Shown here: one piece after another, positions 22,973-33,126 of the stretch
Position numbering within the stretch: position 1 is the first letter of the stretch
How the letters are laid out: each line of letters opens with the position of its first letter
Assembly (NCBI GenBank): GCA_031310005.1
Contig: CM062387.1
Coordinates: 2,046,001 to 2,110,000, forward strand
Length of the DNA stretch: 64,000 bases
Origin: Dactylellina haptotyla
Taxonomy: Eukaryota > Ascomycota > Orbiliomycetes > Orbiliales > Orbiliaceae
Direction: 5' to 3'
The notes under the pieces: model-generated
Databases searched by the model: none
Told to the model about the DNA's origin: nothing
Seen by the model: only the letters and a program-made list of their open reading frames with translations
Program-made: the position numbers and the translations under genes

Positions 22973-24114
22973 CTACAGATTCCTGAACCTGCTTGTAACA
23001 CTGCCGATTAAACTTTGAAAATCTGTATTCCGCGGTCTCTTTTCCAGTCTTGACCCTGGCTGGGCAGTTGTGTAATACTGTTGAAGACTTTCCAGCGTAT
23101 TGATTCTGAACTGAAGCCGCCAGAGAGAAGTCTCTGTTCTTAGACAAGATGCGCAATAGAGGGTCTCCAGCTCCCAGCTATTCTCACTTCCCAATCCGAT
23201 TGACGAAGCCAACGTTATTTCGTAACAGACTCTCCCTTTCGAGTTACCTTGACAACCCTTCGGTACTGCGTCCAATTCGCCGTATCCAATTTCGATCTTT
23301 AAGAGGTGAATATCGAGTAATAGTTGCGTCATCGTTGTTATAAAATGGTCGAATCGCTCCTCTCGAATTTTTTTAATATTATCTATCACAATACAACAAT
23401 ATTAGATAACCGAATCTTCGAAAATTTGAGGGTAGATTCAGGATGAAACTTACTAAACGTTGCCTCGGGTATCAAATCAAACTTGACTTTTAACGCCTTC
23501 GGGTCTTCTAAACCTTTGGGGTCTCGTGCTCCATCACCAGCTGGCTCCATATCTCCAATAATTTCTTCAACCAGCATACTCGATATCCGCTGACTGAATT
23601 CTTCGCACCGACGAAGACCCGGAAACGCCTGTCGAATAAACAACCAATCTTCGCATCCTTCTTTAAGCATTTGCTCTGGGTATACCCCCACATGAAGAGC
23701 AGTGTCCGGTATATAGACCCCCGTCCACTTGTCGGCCCATAATCGTACCGCCCGTTGTAACTCGTACTTGTCGCAAATGATCGCGACAGATACCAGATCT
23801 CGCCAGCCTAATTCGGCCGGCACGCTATCAACTTGAAAGTGTATAATGTTTAACACCCACCCTAGCGCAGCGACATCGTCGTCGTACACTTTTAGCACTG
23901 TGATACTTATGCCGTTCAGCCGTGCTTCCGGGAGCGGTTTGAATCCGTTCACAGGACTCAACATGCGGTCGAAGACACTGGACGTTAGTCGTAAGGTCGT
24001 GCGGGAAACTAAAAAGCCATATTTGACTCCGTATTCCGGGTTGTCTAGCTCTATAATAAGGTCTGGCTCCCTGGTAAACCATATGTACTGCATCCCAACT
24101 AAAGTGTTCCCCAA
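22973..24114 (-). CDS. BTB/POZ-like protein, paralogue C (356 aa)
   Basis: Two exons, 23454-24114 and 22973-23382, with a 71-bp intron (donor GTAAGT, acceptor GATAG). The join yields ATFNNIKKIREERFDHFI, aligned with the post-BTB helix of the two neighbouring paralogues. The BTB-like N-terminus has EPDLIIELDNPEYG, VSRTTLRLTSSVFDRML, ITVLKVYDDDVAALGWVLNI, and VPAELGWRDLVSVAIICDKY followed by WADKWTG. DWLFIRQAFP matches RWLFISHVFP of paralogue A. The C-terminal third is the most diverged of the three copies and lacks the clear PLWLxxNRL motif. It gains a C-x-x-C-like cluster (LYCASCLRTETSLW). It lies head-to-tail with paralogue B (280 bp apart). Function unknown; interaction-module role inferred from the domain. 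Confidence 0.72.
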
Positions 24115-25940
24115 GTCCTGTCTGGTTTCGTATTGGCCTCGTCGGTATTCCTTTCTTCAACCAAAGCGCAACACACGATGCTCGAATATGTGTTGATTTT
24201 ATGAAGCGAGTAAATCTAGAACGCAGATGCTAGCTTGAGATATTGGCATTACTCAAGGGAAAAAGTTGGACCCGCGGCACAGAAGAAATATTATAAGTTC
24301 CTTTGGGAGCCGATGAACGGGAAGCGCGATATCTCTATTTCTATAATCCCACTTTCAAGCAAACTTAGCGCCATATCGTGGTTCGTAAGCAGTCCGACTT
24401 AGCCTTGGACATCGGAATCGCGACGTCGATGGCCTCTAGCCCCGAATAGCCGACGTTGTAACGCATTCCGTACTATTTTAAGAAACCGCAAACCGGGAAT
24501 CGAATCCTTTCGATAGCAGTCCGCGAGAGTTTCAGTTTGGACCCAAGCACTGGTGATGGTTTGCTTCGCAAGCTTTGCAAGCTTTGTAACTACGCCGCGA
24601 GGTCTTGGTATTTCCCTGTGTCGTGTTGTTTGGGGACAAAAAGGCTGTGCTTACTCACACAGCCCCGGATAGTGGAATCCATGACTTCTGATCGAACTGG
24701 CTGTGGAAAGCCAGTAACCCGGTTAGAATTCACATTCTAAGCTATGCGTTAGAGAGAGGACGGCAAACAACATTGTATCGTTTGGCAAAAAAGCATAGCC
24801 ATGGCGGCTTGCTAGAAGAAATTCGGATATTTCCATGGATCCACCCACTATTTAGTATTACTCTACATGTGTTCTATCGGTTTCCCGTATTTTCCAGGCT
24901 TAGAAGGCCAATCTCTAGTATTGTCACACAAGCCCGCAAATCAGAATACTCCAAGGTCACGTTTGTTACAAGTCGCGGAGGCTGGGCATTCGATCGTATC
25001 AAACGTGTGTACAATCCCGCTAAGAGGTTATGAAGGATAAGCCACGAGAGTGGATATCTGGATTTTGGCGCGATTGGATAATGAAGAAAGCAATGGCCCT
25101 GAGAGATCTAGAGACTGGAAAAGATCTGCGTGCTACCATTTTCCATAGTTGATTCAATCCGCCTGTGTAACTATTGCTGCTGTGCCTTGGGCACAAACAG
25201 ACGTCCTGTCTTCTGATGGCGGTTAGAACATCTGAACAGCAATTCGATACCGTTTCAATAACCCCGACACCCGGAGCCACCGCCTCGTACTTCGCGTATT
25301 ATTCCCTGCCACGGCACAGAACGTACCAGCAATTGACTACTCCACCTGGCCCGAATAAGCTCGTTAACTCTTCGCTGCATCATATCTTAAAAGTTTAAAC
25401 CCGCATACCCGGCAACTAGCATTGCCTTAGGCCGATTAGTTTTCTGTTTCATCTGTTTCATGATATACAAAGGTGGCTCGATTTTTCCCATAGAAATCTA
25501 GCTAGATATACGAACACGGACAGCTTCAGCAACTGAGATGCTCCATCATCGTGTGCTATAATTTATACTTATCGCGAGGAGTTGTTAACTGTTTACTTCA
25601 GCTGATATAGTCGTAAAAAGGGGTTATAAAATACATTATTGGTAAATCTTAATTGGTTCCCTTCCTCTAGAGCCTAGATTAAACATTAACCCAGCCCATC
25701 TAAGAATTTAAAGTCCCGTTTTTTAGAACCAAGATTGGAACTACAGGTTGACGCCGAGGCTCTCCAACGTGCCAATGCACTTCGCCTGTGTTGGTCTGGG
25801 CTGTGGAACCCTGCACCCTGCGTGGGAAGTCTTGGCAACCATCAAAAATTTTGCGCCACCTGCGACAACTTTTTTTCGCGATCCGCCATCCTCTCGTTAG
25901 TCTACAGCTCCTCCAACTTACCACCACTAAAACCTCCACA
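24115..25940. other. Intergenic, 1.8 kb, and NOP13 leader
   Basis: No gene supported from the BTB-C start to NOP13. Short frames at 24537-25033 and 25174-25398 lack motifs. The final ~200 bp are the likely NOP13 promoter/5' UTR, with an RRPE-like AAAAATTTT at 25844. An in-frame 51-codon extension of NOP13 upstream of 25941 is open but not credible as coding. Confidence 0.45.
25844..25852 (+). promoter_or_regulatory. RRPE-like element upstream of NOP13
   Basis: AAAAATTTT in CATCAAAAATTTTGCG, about 90 bp before the NOP13 ATG. In budding yeast the RRPE (core AAAAATTTT) marks ribosome-biogenesis promoters, which fits this nucleolar gene. Functional conservation here is inference. Confidence 0.4.
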
Positions 25941-27227
25941 ATGGCGAACGCTCCCTCCTCACCGGTCGATACAAAAGCGGATCGAGCTTCCAAAAAGCGG
26001 AAGCTACCCGAAACTACCGAGAAGGAACTCGAGATCAATGTCAACCTCCCAGAGCCGCCGTCGAAGAAGGACCTTCGTAAGCTCAAAAAGTTAAAAGCAA
26101 AAGGCGTCGATACCGACGCCCTCGAATCGGCCAATGTCCAGCTTATCGACCGCTCGAAGAAAGGAGCGCAAGAGGGCGAAACACCCGCCGGCGCCACAGC
26201 TGCTAGCGCGAAACGAAGTCCGTACGGCGTCTGGATCGGGAACCTGAGCTTCACCACAACCAGGGACGAGTTGATGGAGTTTTTCACAAGAGGGTCGAAT
26301 GACGATGGAGAAACGGAGGGCGAAGCTTCCGAGGAAATCGGAACGGGTATTCGGAAGAAGGATATCACCAGGATAAATCTACCTAAATCTACGAAATACA
26401 AGAACCAGAATAAAGGCTTCGCATACGTCGATTTCCTCAGCGCCACATCCATCTCCAACGCTCTCAAGCTGTCCGAAAAGCTTTTCTGCGGCAGAAAGGT
26501 TCTGATAAAGGCGTCTACGGATTTCAATGGCAGGCCGGAGGAAGACAAAAATAAGAAGAAGTTGCCAGCGGGTGCGATCGAGTCTGGCGCGAACCCGCCT
26601 TGCAGAAGTGTGTTTGTTGGGAATCTTGGATATGAAGTCACGGAACCGGAGGTATTCCGACACTTCAGCCCCGCTGGGAAGATCAAAAAGATACGTTTTA
26701 TGACGTTTGAAGACTCCGGGAAGTGCAAAGGGTTCTGCTGGGTGGATTTTGAGGAGTTGAAGTACGCCGAAAACGTCTTTGCGGGAAATATCCATGGTGC
26801 AGAAGAGAGCGATGACGAGAAAGAGGAGGAGGCTAAAGAGGGTGAAGATAAGGAGGACGAAGAGAGCGGAAGTGATTCCGAAGAAGAAGAGAGACCAGCC
26901 AAGAAGCAGAAAGCATCAGATAAGGAAGACAAGAAAAAGAAAAAGAAGAAGCCGAAGGTCAATCCATATATCTTTATGGGCAGTAGGAAACTGAGACTAG
27001 AGTATGGTGAGGACTCGACCACAAGATACAAGAAGAGATTCGGGGATGGTAAGGCGGAGAATGGAGCCGAAGGATTATCAGGCAAGAGAGGTGGCAGAGA
27101 GAGGCCGCCTAGGAAGGAAGAACCAAAGAGGGAGCTTACTACAGAGGAGAAACAGGCGAAGGGCGTCGAGTCCCGGCTTACGGGTAGAATAGTAGAGTCC
27201 ACTGGAAAGAAGATTACCTTCGATTAG
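25941..27227 (+). CDS. nop13: Nucleolar RNA-binding protein Nop13-like (428 aa)
   Basis: Intronless gene encoding two RNA-recognition motifs in a lysine/acid-rich nucleolar protein. RRM1 has RNP2 VWIGNL (97-102) and RNP1 NKGFAYVDF (about 157-165). RRM2 has RNP2 VFVGNL (224-229) and RNP1 CKGFCWVDF (262-270). Between the RNP motifs of RRM1 is an acidic insert. After RRM2 comes an acidic stretch, then a Lys-rich block (EDKKKKKKKPKVNPYI) and the conserved tail with RKLRLEYGEDSTTRYKKRFG. This domain order is that of yeast Nop13 and fungal relatives, nucleolar proteins that co-purify with pre-ribosomes. The start at 25941 (ACAATGGCG, a good fungal context) gives a length near the family norm. A 500-codon antisense open frame covers the gene but is compositional. 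High confidence for the family; the exact orthology is inferred. Confidence 0.88.
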   Translation: MANAPSSPVDTKADRASKKRKLPETTEKELEINVNLPEPPSKKDLRKLKKLKAKGVDTDALESANVQLIDRSKKGAQEGETPAGATAASAKRSPYGVWIGNLSFTTTRDELMEFFTRGSNDDGETEGEASEEIGTGIRKKDITRINLPKSTKYKNQNKGFAYVDFLSATSISNALKLSEKLFCGRKVLIKASTDFNGRPEEDKNKKKLPAGAIESGANPPCRSVFVGNLGYEVTEPEVFRHFSPAGKIKKIRFMTFEDSGKCKGFCWVDFEELKYAENVFAGNIHGAEESDDEKEEEAKEGEDKEDEESGSDSEEEERPAKKQKASDKEDKKKKKKKPKVNPYIFMGSRKLRLEYGEDSTTRYKKRFGDGKAENGAEGLSGKRGGRERPPRKEEPKRELTTEEKQAKGVESRLTGRIVESTGKKITFD

Positions 27228-27700
27228 TTACGATATATCCGATAATTTCATCTCATGATATTGATTCGATATCATCATTTACTTATGTCTACGTAATACT
27301 CTTTGCGTGCCCAATTAAGAGGTCCTACTAAGAACCAAATTTCCTACAATGGATTCTTCTCGCATTCACTTGCGCTCCCCAAGGATTTTACAACAAGGCC
27401 AACACGACAACATGCTCTGCTCCTTGGTCATCTACTGAGTGTCAAACCATGACCTCTTAGATTCAAAGCTGAAACAAACTTCAATTGGTAGCATTGCTTT
27501 TTATTTGCTTGAATACATACAGTCCTATCCTATGCTAGAGAAGAGTATGGTCAAAGAAAAAAGACTGCCAAGTAGCAAAAGGCATCCTAAGAATATTATA
27601 ACAGCTGCGGCAAGGCTAGCTAGTGATAGAAAACATACCTGCAGCTTATGCAAATTAAAAGAAACGATAATAGGATATGCTAAAAAACAACTTGACAACC
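27228..27700. other. Intergenic between convergent genes
   Basis: About 470 bp, AT-rich, holding two 3' UTRs. The plus-strand 102-codon frame at 27439-27747 runs into the opposite gene and has no motifs. Confidence 0.45.
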
Positions 27701-28426
27701 TTAACAGATCTCCGTACCACAGATGCGCGGCCCAGGAACCGGAATAGGAAGCGTCGGTTGCTTCACACAAGCGCCGTAGTAAGCATGAATATACCACCAC
27801 TGGTCCGGACTCCATTTAATCTGCCCATCATAGTATATTGCGGTCTTCCGTGTCCCATCCAAGAAACGACAGTATTGGAATTTTCCGTTAAAATCATCGG
27901 TGAGAGTACCGAGCATGATCTCACCGATACGGACAATCTCAGAGCAAGCTATATTGAACGGCGTGGTTTTTGAAACGCACAGGGCGACACTGGCAGAGTT
28001 ATAGCAGGATAGTTTTGAACAGTTGGGGCCTTGTATGGAGCAGGAACCGTGGAAGTTGCGGAGTTGGCTGAGGGATACGATGTGGTTGAAGAGGTGGCTA
28101 CCGTAGGCTGGCGTTGCGGAACGAGTGCACTCGACCTGATAGTATCCCGCACGAGCGAGGAGAGGGTCAACCTGGTCTGCGGTAGCAGAAGTTTTGGCTG
28201 TATTGTAAACTTCTGGGTCGAAGCCTGGTGTATTTTCGATTTGAAGCTTGATTTGTTGGATGGTGCCGTAGAAGGTGTAGTTCATACCGTCTGGATGAAC
28301 GGGCCCAGTCCATTCGATACCATTGAGGTCAGGAAGAGCCGAAGGTTGTGTTCCATATGTTGGAGCAGTAGTTCCCTCCATGGCTAGGTAGAATATAAGA
28401 ACGTAGATGAGGAACAGGATAATCAT
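27701..28426 (-). CDS. Secreted cysteine-rich protein (241 aa)
   Basis: Single-exon gene. The N-terminus MIILFLIYVLIFYLA is strongly hydrophobic and reads as a signal peptide, with no later membrane span. The mature ~225 residues contain ten cysteines (VEC, GSC, PNC, LSC, LCV, IAC, QYC, GAC, RIC, EIC), an even number fitting extracellular disulfides. The C-terminal half is richer in Trp and Tyr (SPDQWWYIHAYYGAC). Repeated polar motifs such as SLSQLRNFHGSC suggest a compact globular domain of about 150 residues. I cannot name the family; similar lengths occur among conserved hypothetical secreted proteins of plant-associated ascomycetes. It converges with NOP13. Function unknown. Confidence 0.75.
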   Translation of the reverse strand: MIILFLIYVLIFYLAMEGTTAPTYGTQPSALPDLNGIEWTGPVHPDGMNYTFYGTIQQIKLQIENTPGFDPEVYNTAKTSATADQVDPLLARAGYYQVECTRSATPAYGSHLFNHIVSLSQLRNFHGSCSIQGPNCSKLSCYNSASVALCVSKTTPFNIACSEIVRIGEIMLGTLTDDFNGKFQYCRFLDGTRKTAIYYDGQIKWSPDQWWYIHAYYGACVKQPTLPIPVPGPRICGTEIC

Positions 28427-29862
28427 TTTTGTGTCTTTGAATATAAGATCCTGATGAAGTGGTATGTGGTATCAAGGTTGACGCTGATGTTTTTGAGAAG
28501 GGGCGATAGCGAGTCAAGGGTTTGGGGTGTTTTCTCAAGATACCGTTGCAAGGGAAATTTATATCTCACAGTCTTCATCCACACAAAGGATGAAGTATCA
28601 ACTCTACTGCCATATATTTCATGTAGCCGCATAAACATCATCAGCTCACCCACTGCTAAATTTAATTATGCTTCAAGGGACAAACAGCTCGAAGCATATA
28701 TCAAGATTAAAGCCAGCGGCTCGAGCAAGAGCCGCATTGATTCTAATATGGTCACTCTCGCTATCTTGCTAGGCACGATACAAGAGCTAGGTGGTATTGA
28801 AAGCCAGTACGTCAACTTCGAATTGGTATCCAGGGTTGTGTGCGCTGCCGGGCCTGGCGACGAGACTACAGCCAAACGCCTTAATCGTAAGAGCTAAATT
28901 TTAAATACAGAATACATAATATACTGTACTGAGCATTTCAGTATTGTGATATAAATACAACCAGAGTCAACCAGCAGCCTCGCATCCCTCAAACGTTGCA
29001 TGCGTTCAGTCGTTGCACAAGTGGGATTCAAAATCTCTTACATCCGACTCAAGCCGGAGTTACGGTGACATGTCAAAAATCGTATCAAAGCTATAGCTGA
29101 GATGTCGCGACTTTTAACGCAAGATCCTTCCAGGGTAGGTACTTTGGTACTAAATTCAGACAACTAGCGATTCCCTGTTCATCCTTAGCTTCTTAAAATC
29201 TTTTAATGTCGCTCTTGATTATTGAATACCAACTCATTTTTCGAAAAATTTCTCCCAAGAATTTTCTTCTCAAAATCTCTGCAACAAAAGGTTTGCACAG
29301 GATCCTTGTGTTTCAGGCTGAGATGGAATATTCCCTGTGGTACCGACGAAACACTCGCGCAGATTCGCCAATAAAATGAATGTCACGGACGGCCGTAGAC
29401 GGTAGCCGACTAGGCGAAACTCGGTAGGTGCCAAGCGACCAACCTTGCCCGCAGAACCTATCGGAACACTCGCTCCCTGCGACATTGTGCAACCGACGCA
29501 TGGATCCAGGATCATATCCGCAGAGTTGGTTAGTGGGCAGGCTAATGTGTCCGACCGCGCGACAGTGCACTGGTATTATGGTGGCCTCGCGCGCACAGGC
29601 TTTCGGTTGAGCTCATGTAACTGAATAAGAGAACTACTTAATCTAGAAGGACGGTTTAGAAGGGTATTTTAACTTGCGGCAATATCGTGAGACTTGGTAA
29701 TTTCCTGGGTTTTCGAAAGTATCGAGACACTCGAGACTAGCTGGTCGCAACGTCGTCCACAGCAGTCTCGCAAATTTTTCGATTTTTTCTAGAACGGTAT
29801 CAGCAGAACTAAGTAGCCTTATGGATAAGGATATTCAAGCGTATCGTCTCCAGAGAACCGTG

Positions 29863-29869
29863 TATATAA
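29863..29869 (+). promoter_or_regulatory. TATA-like box for secreted protein gene
   Basis: TATATAA about 140 bp before the ATG at 30008, followed by a CT-rich and TCA-repeat leader, a common arrangement for strongly expressed fungal secreted genes. Confidence 0.5.
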
Positions 29870-29900
29870 CTGTATCTCACCGTCCCTCTCTAAGTTTCTC

Positions 29901-29930
29901 TCATCATCATCATCATCATCATCATCATCA
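29901..29930 (+). repeat. (TCA)10 microsatellite in a 5' leader
   Basis: Ten perfect TCA units between the TATA-like box and the ATG at 30008. They are likely in the transcribed leader and potentially length-variable among strains. Confidence 0.9.
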
Positions 29931-30007
29931 ACACCATCTATACCCCTCCCTCAACATAACTATCTTCCTTATCTACCTATCGGTACATATATAATATTTC
30001 TATCACA

Positions 30008-30463
30008 ATGCAACTCCTCAAAGCCATTATCTTCTTCGCTGCCACCGCAGCCGCCGCCCCGCTCGCCGAGTCCGGCCTTACAGCCCGCGGTAGCGGCAAT
30101 GCCGTAGCCCACGGAATCAAAGAAGCCGCCTTCAAAATCTGTGCAGCCGTCCAAGACACCCCCAAATGCACCCTCAAACCGGAGCAACAGACGAAATTCG
30201 AAGCATACCTCGACTCCCTCTGGCCGGAAGCCAGCAAGGACGAGAAGTGCAAGGATAGCGAAAAACTCCCACCGGCCGAGGCGGCGGAGAAGATCGGTCA
30301 CTGTTTGTGGGTGGTTATCAAGGGGACACCGGAGGCCATGTTGAAAGTCACGAATGATATTCGAGAGATTATTGGAACGAACGATGCGATCAGGGCTGCT
30401 GGTGATCCTTCTATTATTGACGGGGTTGGCGATGCTATCGCTAAGGCTATTGGTGGTGTTTAA
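30008..30463 (+). CDS. Small secreted four-cysteine protein (151 aa)
   Basis: Single-exon gene. The signal peptide is MQLLKAIIFFAATAAAAPLA; a weak Kex2-like step (LTARGS) follows. The mature ~125 residues have four cysteines (KIC, KCT, EKC, GHC), an even number consistent with two disulfides. It is predicted mostly helical: AVAHGIKEAAFKICAAV, PEQQTKFEAYLDSLWPEA, PPAEAAEKIGHCLWVV and LKVTNDIREIIGTNDAIRAA. The TATA-like box, microsatellite-bearing leader and CACA-ATG context suggest good expression. The helical, Cys-poor design differs from the Trp-rich six-cysteine pair at 4-7 kb. I do not recognise the family, and effector-like is only a description of size and secretion. Confidence 0.82.
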   Translation: MQLLKAIIFFAATAAAAPLAESGLTARGSGNAVAHGIKEAAFKICAAVQDTPKCTLKPEQQTKFEAYLDSLWPEASKDEKCKDSEKLPPAEAAEKIGHCLWVVIKGTPEAMLKVTNDIREIIGTNDAIRAAGDPSIIDGVGDAIAKAIGGV

Positions 30464-30981
30464 ATTTGCCGTTTGTTGTTGTCTCTTGTCGCCGCTGTAT
30501 ACATGTACTCGCTGGACGAACGTTGGTCTTCAGAACCAGGTAATTCCGTAATAACGCTAACGGTCTGGTTTCACTGCTGGCTTTCAAGTCACGTATGCAT
30601 TCAATTATAGAAAGGTTTTGTCTCTTTGTTAATAGAAGAAAAAAGTAGAATTTATAACTTTATAACCCGGATTGATAGCTATGCCCCCAAACAGAATTGA
30701 TACAAAAATATGCCCATGATTGTATTGTATGCAGGTATTTCTAACAAAGATAACTAACTCCTCGCGATGCATTTATGCTTGTGAAATAAGAAACCAACCA
30801 AAACATGCTAAATGCTCTTCCAATGGATTCTAACTATAAGACTTAAATTCACGAACGCCCAGAACTCCGTAATAAATAAATGCTCGAATCAAAATGCAAG
30901 GTATGAGTCTTCGTCAACACAACAACCCAAAGCAGCGGCCAACCTCAAACGGAACCGCCCCGGTCACCAAAAGGAAAAAAC
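30464..30981. other. Intergenic between convergent genes
   Basis: About 520 bp, AT-rich, holding the 3' flanks of two convergent genes. No further feature seen. Confidence 0.45.
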
Positions 30982-31715
30982 TCAACCGTTCAGAGTGCTA
31001 CCGTAAGAGGAAGAGGTGTCATCGTAACGGCTGACGAGGGTTGGCGAGTACGAGACCGTACTTCGCGAGTTCTGAGAGGCCCTCATGCTGCCGGCGGGAT
31101 AAGAGCGGTCCGATCGAGTGTACTTCCAGGCCGCCCCGGGGTCGCGATCGCCGCGCAGGGCGTCGACCCTGGAACCTCGCTTGAGTGCTTCTGGGTCGTT
31201 GTTTGGCATCGCTCCGTTTTTGCTGCCGGCTAAAAGGGTTTATCAATTTACGTTAGTTCTAAATTTCTTATGTTTTGGGTGGTTTAGAGATGAAGCGAGG
31301 GTGGGAAAGTTAGTGTACCTCTGGATCTGTGGGCGTGTTTGTTGCGTTTCATTTCTTCGTCCATGAACCTCGAGGCGCCGTAGACTCCGACGGACGGCGA
31401 AGACGGTCTGTCGCTGTGTCTTGAGCTGTGGTGTTTTTGGAGGAAATTGTCGAGGTCTTCGCCGTCGAATTCTCTGTCATCGAATTCTCTGCCCTCGTAT
31501 TCACGGTACCCGCGGTATTCGTCGTAGCCATAGCTGTCGTGGCTAGGTCTGGAGGATGTGTGCCTTCTTCTTTCTTCTTCGCTAGCCCAGTAGGCGTCAT
31601 CCTCGTCTTGGAAGTGGATGGACGCCTCGTAGTTGAGCTCGAGCTCGGAGGGATATTGGGATCGTGAAGACATTTCGGAGATACGTTTCAGATAGCGCGG
31701 ACCACCAGCGGACAT
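30982..31715 (-). CDS. Hypothetical charged low-complexity protein (214 aa)
   Basis: Two exons, 31319-31715 and 30982-31229, with an 89-bp intron (donor GTACAC, acceptor TTTTAG). The join gives HAHRSRAGSKNGAMPNNDPE. The product is disordered. Its middle is Asp/Glu/Arg/Tyr-rich with repeats of the type EYEGREFDDREFDGEDLDNF. The C-terminal half is Ser/Arg-rich with short KYTRSDRSYPAG and SYSPTLVSRYDDTSSSYGS segments that look like phosphorylation-prone linkers. No signal peptide, membrane span or known domain. A cluster of three CTATGCGTC motifs lies about 200-250 bp upstream of the start. Function unknown; I accept it as a gene because frame and splice are coherent across two exons. Confidence 0.6.
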
Positions 31716-33126
31716 TAATTAATTGCTTGGATTTGGATTGGGTCCGAGGAGGGTGTATGGATATATATATGTATATTTAGGTGTAGAGGTATAGTAGCTT
31801 GTCTACGGTGGGTGCTTTGTTGGGTGAACAATATCGGGGAATTTTAAAATAACCATGCAGCGAATGGACTGTGAATATATACTCCGTAGATGTTGAGAAG
31901 AGATCCTGCTCGACGCATAGATGGGACGAGCACATGCTATGCGTCGGAACCATAATTGCCCTATGCGTCAAGCAGCTATAGAGGAAAGCAGAGCGATAGC
32001 GCGGGCCCTGCATCTCCACAGGCTGCAGCACTTGCTGCACAGTACTAGTGGACAATTTCCTTGTCCGAGTCGAATCCTCAGGCCGGAGCTGTGGCAATGC
32101 GTTCCTGGGAATCCACATGCACAACAATGCAGGCAGGGGGGTTAGGTCGGACTGGTTCCTGAGTCGTCCAGCCAGTATCCTGGAAGAGCGACTTGCGGGC
32201 GACTCGGGCGACTCAGGCGACCCAACGGGCACCGCGGGGAGCAGCCAAGCCCCGCCGAATCTCGTTGAACCGAGCACGGCATTCCTTAAGGCCTTCTCCA
32301 GCACCGTTTCGTTTCAACCAGGACGGATGCCCCCTTCGCGCTCTAAATAAAACCAACAAAAGTAAACCCGACGAAGGGAATGGATCCTTCTGTCAACCTG
32401 AGTGCGATTTGCTGGTCGCAACGCGGAGGCAGGCTGGCTTGGCACCGCCGCGAAAGGAGAAAGCAGGCCGACGCGCTGCGACAGTCCGCGGCCGCTGATT
32501 GGCTGGATCCGGACCTCGCACAACGCGGAATAGTTATTAACGTCGTCCGACGATGCGCGATGGACGTGCATTGGGGGCGATGGTAGTGACCCTGAGGACG
32601 GTTCGGATTTCAACCTCGCTTTCATTCCTCCTGCTAGGCGCTTAGATTATCCTCTCGACGGTCCGCCTGTTTGTCCTCGCCAGCACGAGCCCGGATTGGT
32701 TTTCTACTCGATACTAAGATCAGAATCCGAGTCGCCCCGCTAGTCCTGAGCAGGAAAGGAGGCTGAAGGAATACAACAACAAAAGTCATAAATTGGATGA
32801 CACCCGCTCGACGTTCCGGATCCTTCAAGCGATTCCGGACGGTTTCCCTCTCGAAACTTTCCTAAGCCCGCTTTTACTTTCTAAACACTTCTTGGATTTT
32901 CTTGCTCTGCGCCCCATTTACCTCTGGCTAGCTCACATAAGCCACCATCCTACTTCTCACCCGGAAGATTTTCTTCGTGCGCATCATATTACTGTGTTGG
33001 TTGTTGTCGTTGTTGTAGTCATACTTGCTCCGAGCTGCGATCTTTGTGACGAACACCAAGTCGGATAAGGATAAGGAATCACCGAAAAAGAAAAACACGA
33101 GGGAAGGAAAGGCACGAGCATTATTA
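31716..33126. other. GC-rich divergent promoter region
   Basis: About 1.4 kb between the charged protein and the zinc-finger-like regulator. It contains the 10-bp inverted repeat at 31911-31946 and short GGGCGACTC-like tandem copies near 32200. Open frames on both strands (31777-32625) are GC-driven with no motif. Confidence 0.45.
31911..31946. repeat. Perfect 10-bp inverted repeat, CGACGCATAG / CTATGCGTCG
   Basis: Two perfect 10-bp arms (31911-31920 and 31937-31946) separated by 16 nt, with a third near-copy CTATGCGTCA at 31961-31970. It lies upstream of the minus-strand gene starting at 31715. It could be a dimeric binding site or a hairpin. Confidence 0.85.

Larger units (their letters stand above)
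28427..30007. other. Divergent intergenic region, 1.6 kb
   Basis: Lies between two divergently transcribed secreted-protein genes and probably carries both promoters. A plus-strand frame at 28454-28897 overlaps the leader of the minus gene and has no motifs. Near the right end are a TATATAA (29863) and a TCA microsatellite (29901-29930). Confidence 0.45.

Noticed and set aside
25700-27202. 500-codon open frame on the minus strand
   Set aside because: It lies antisense to NOP13, is Ser/Phe/Leu-rich from reading Lys/Glu codons backwards, and has no domain.
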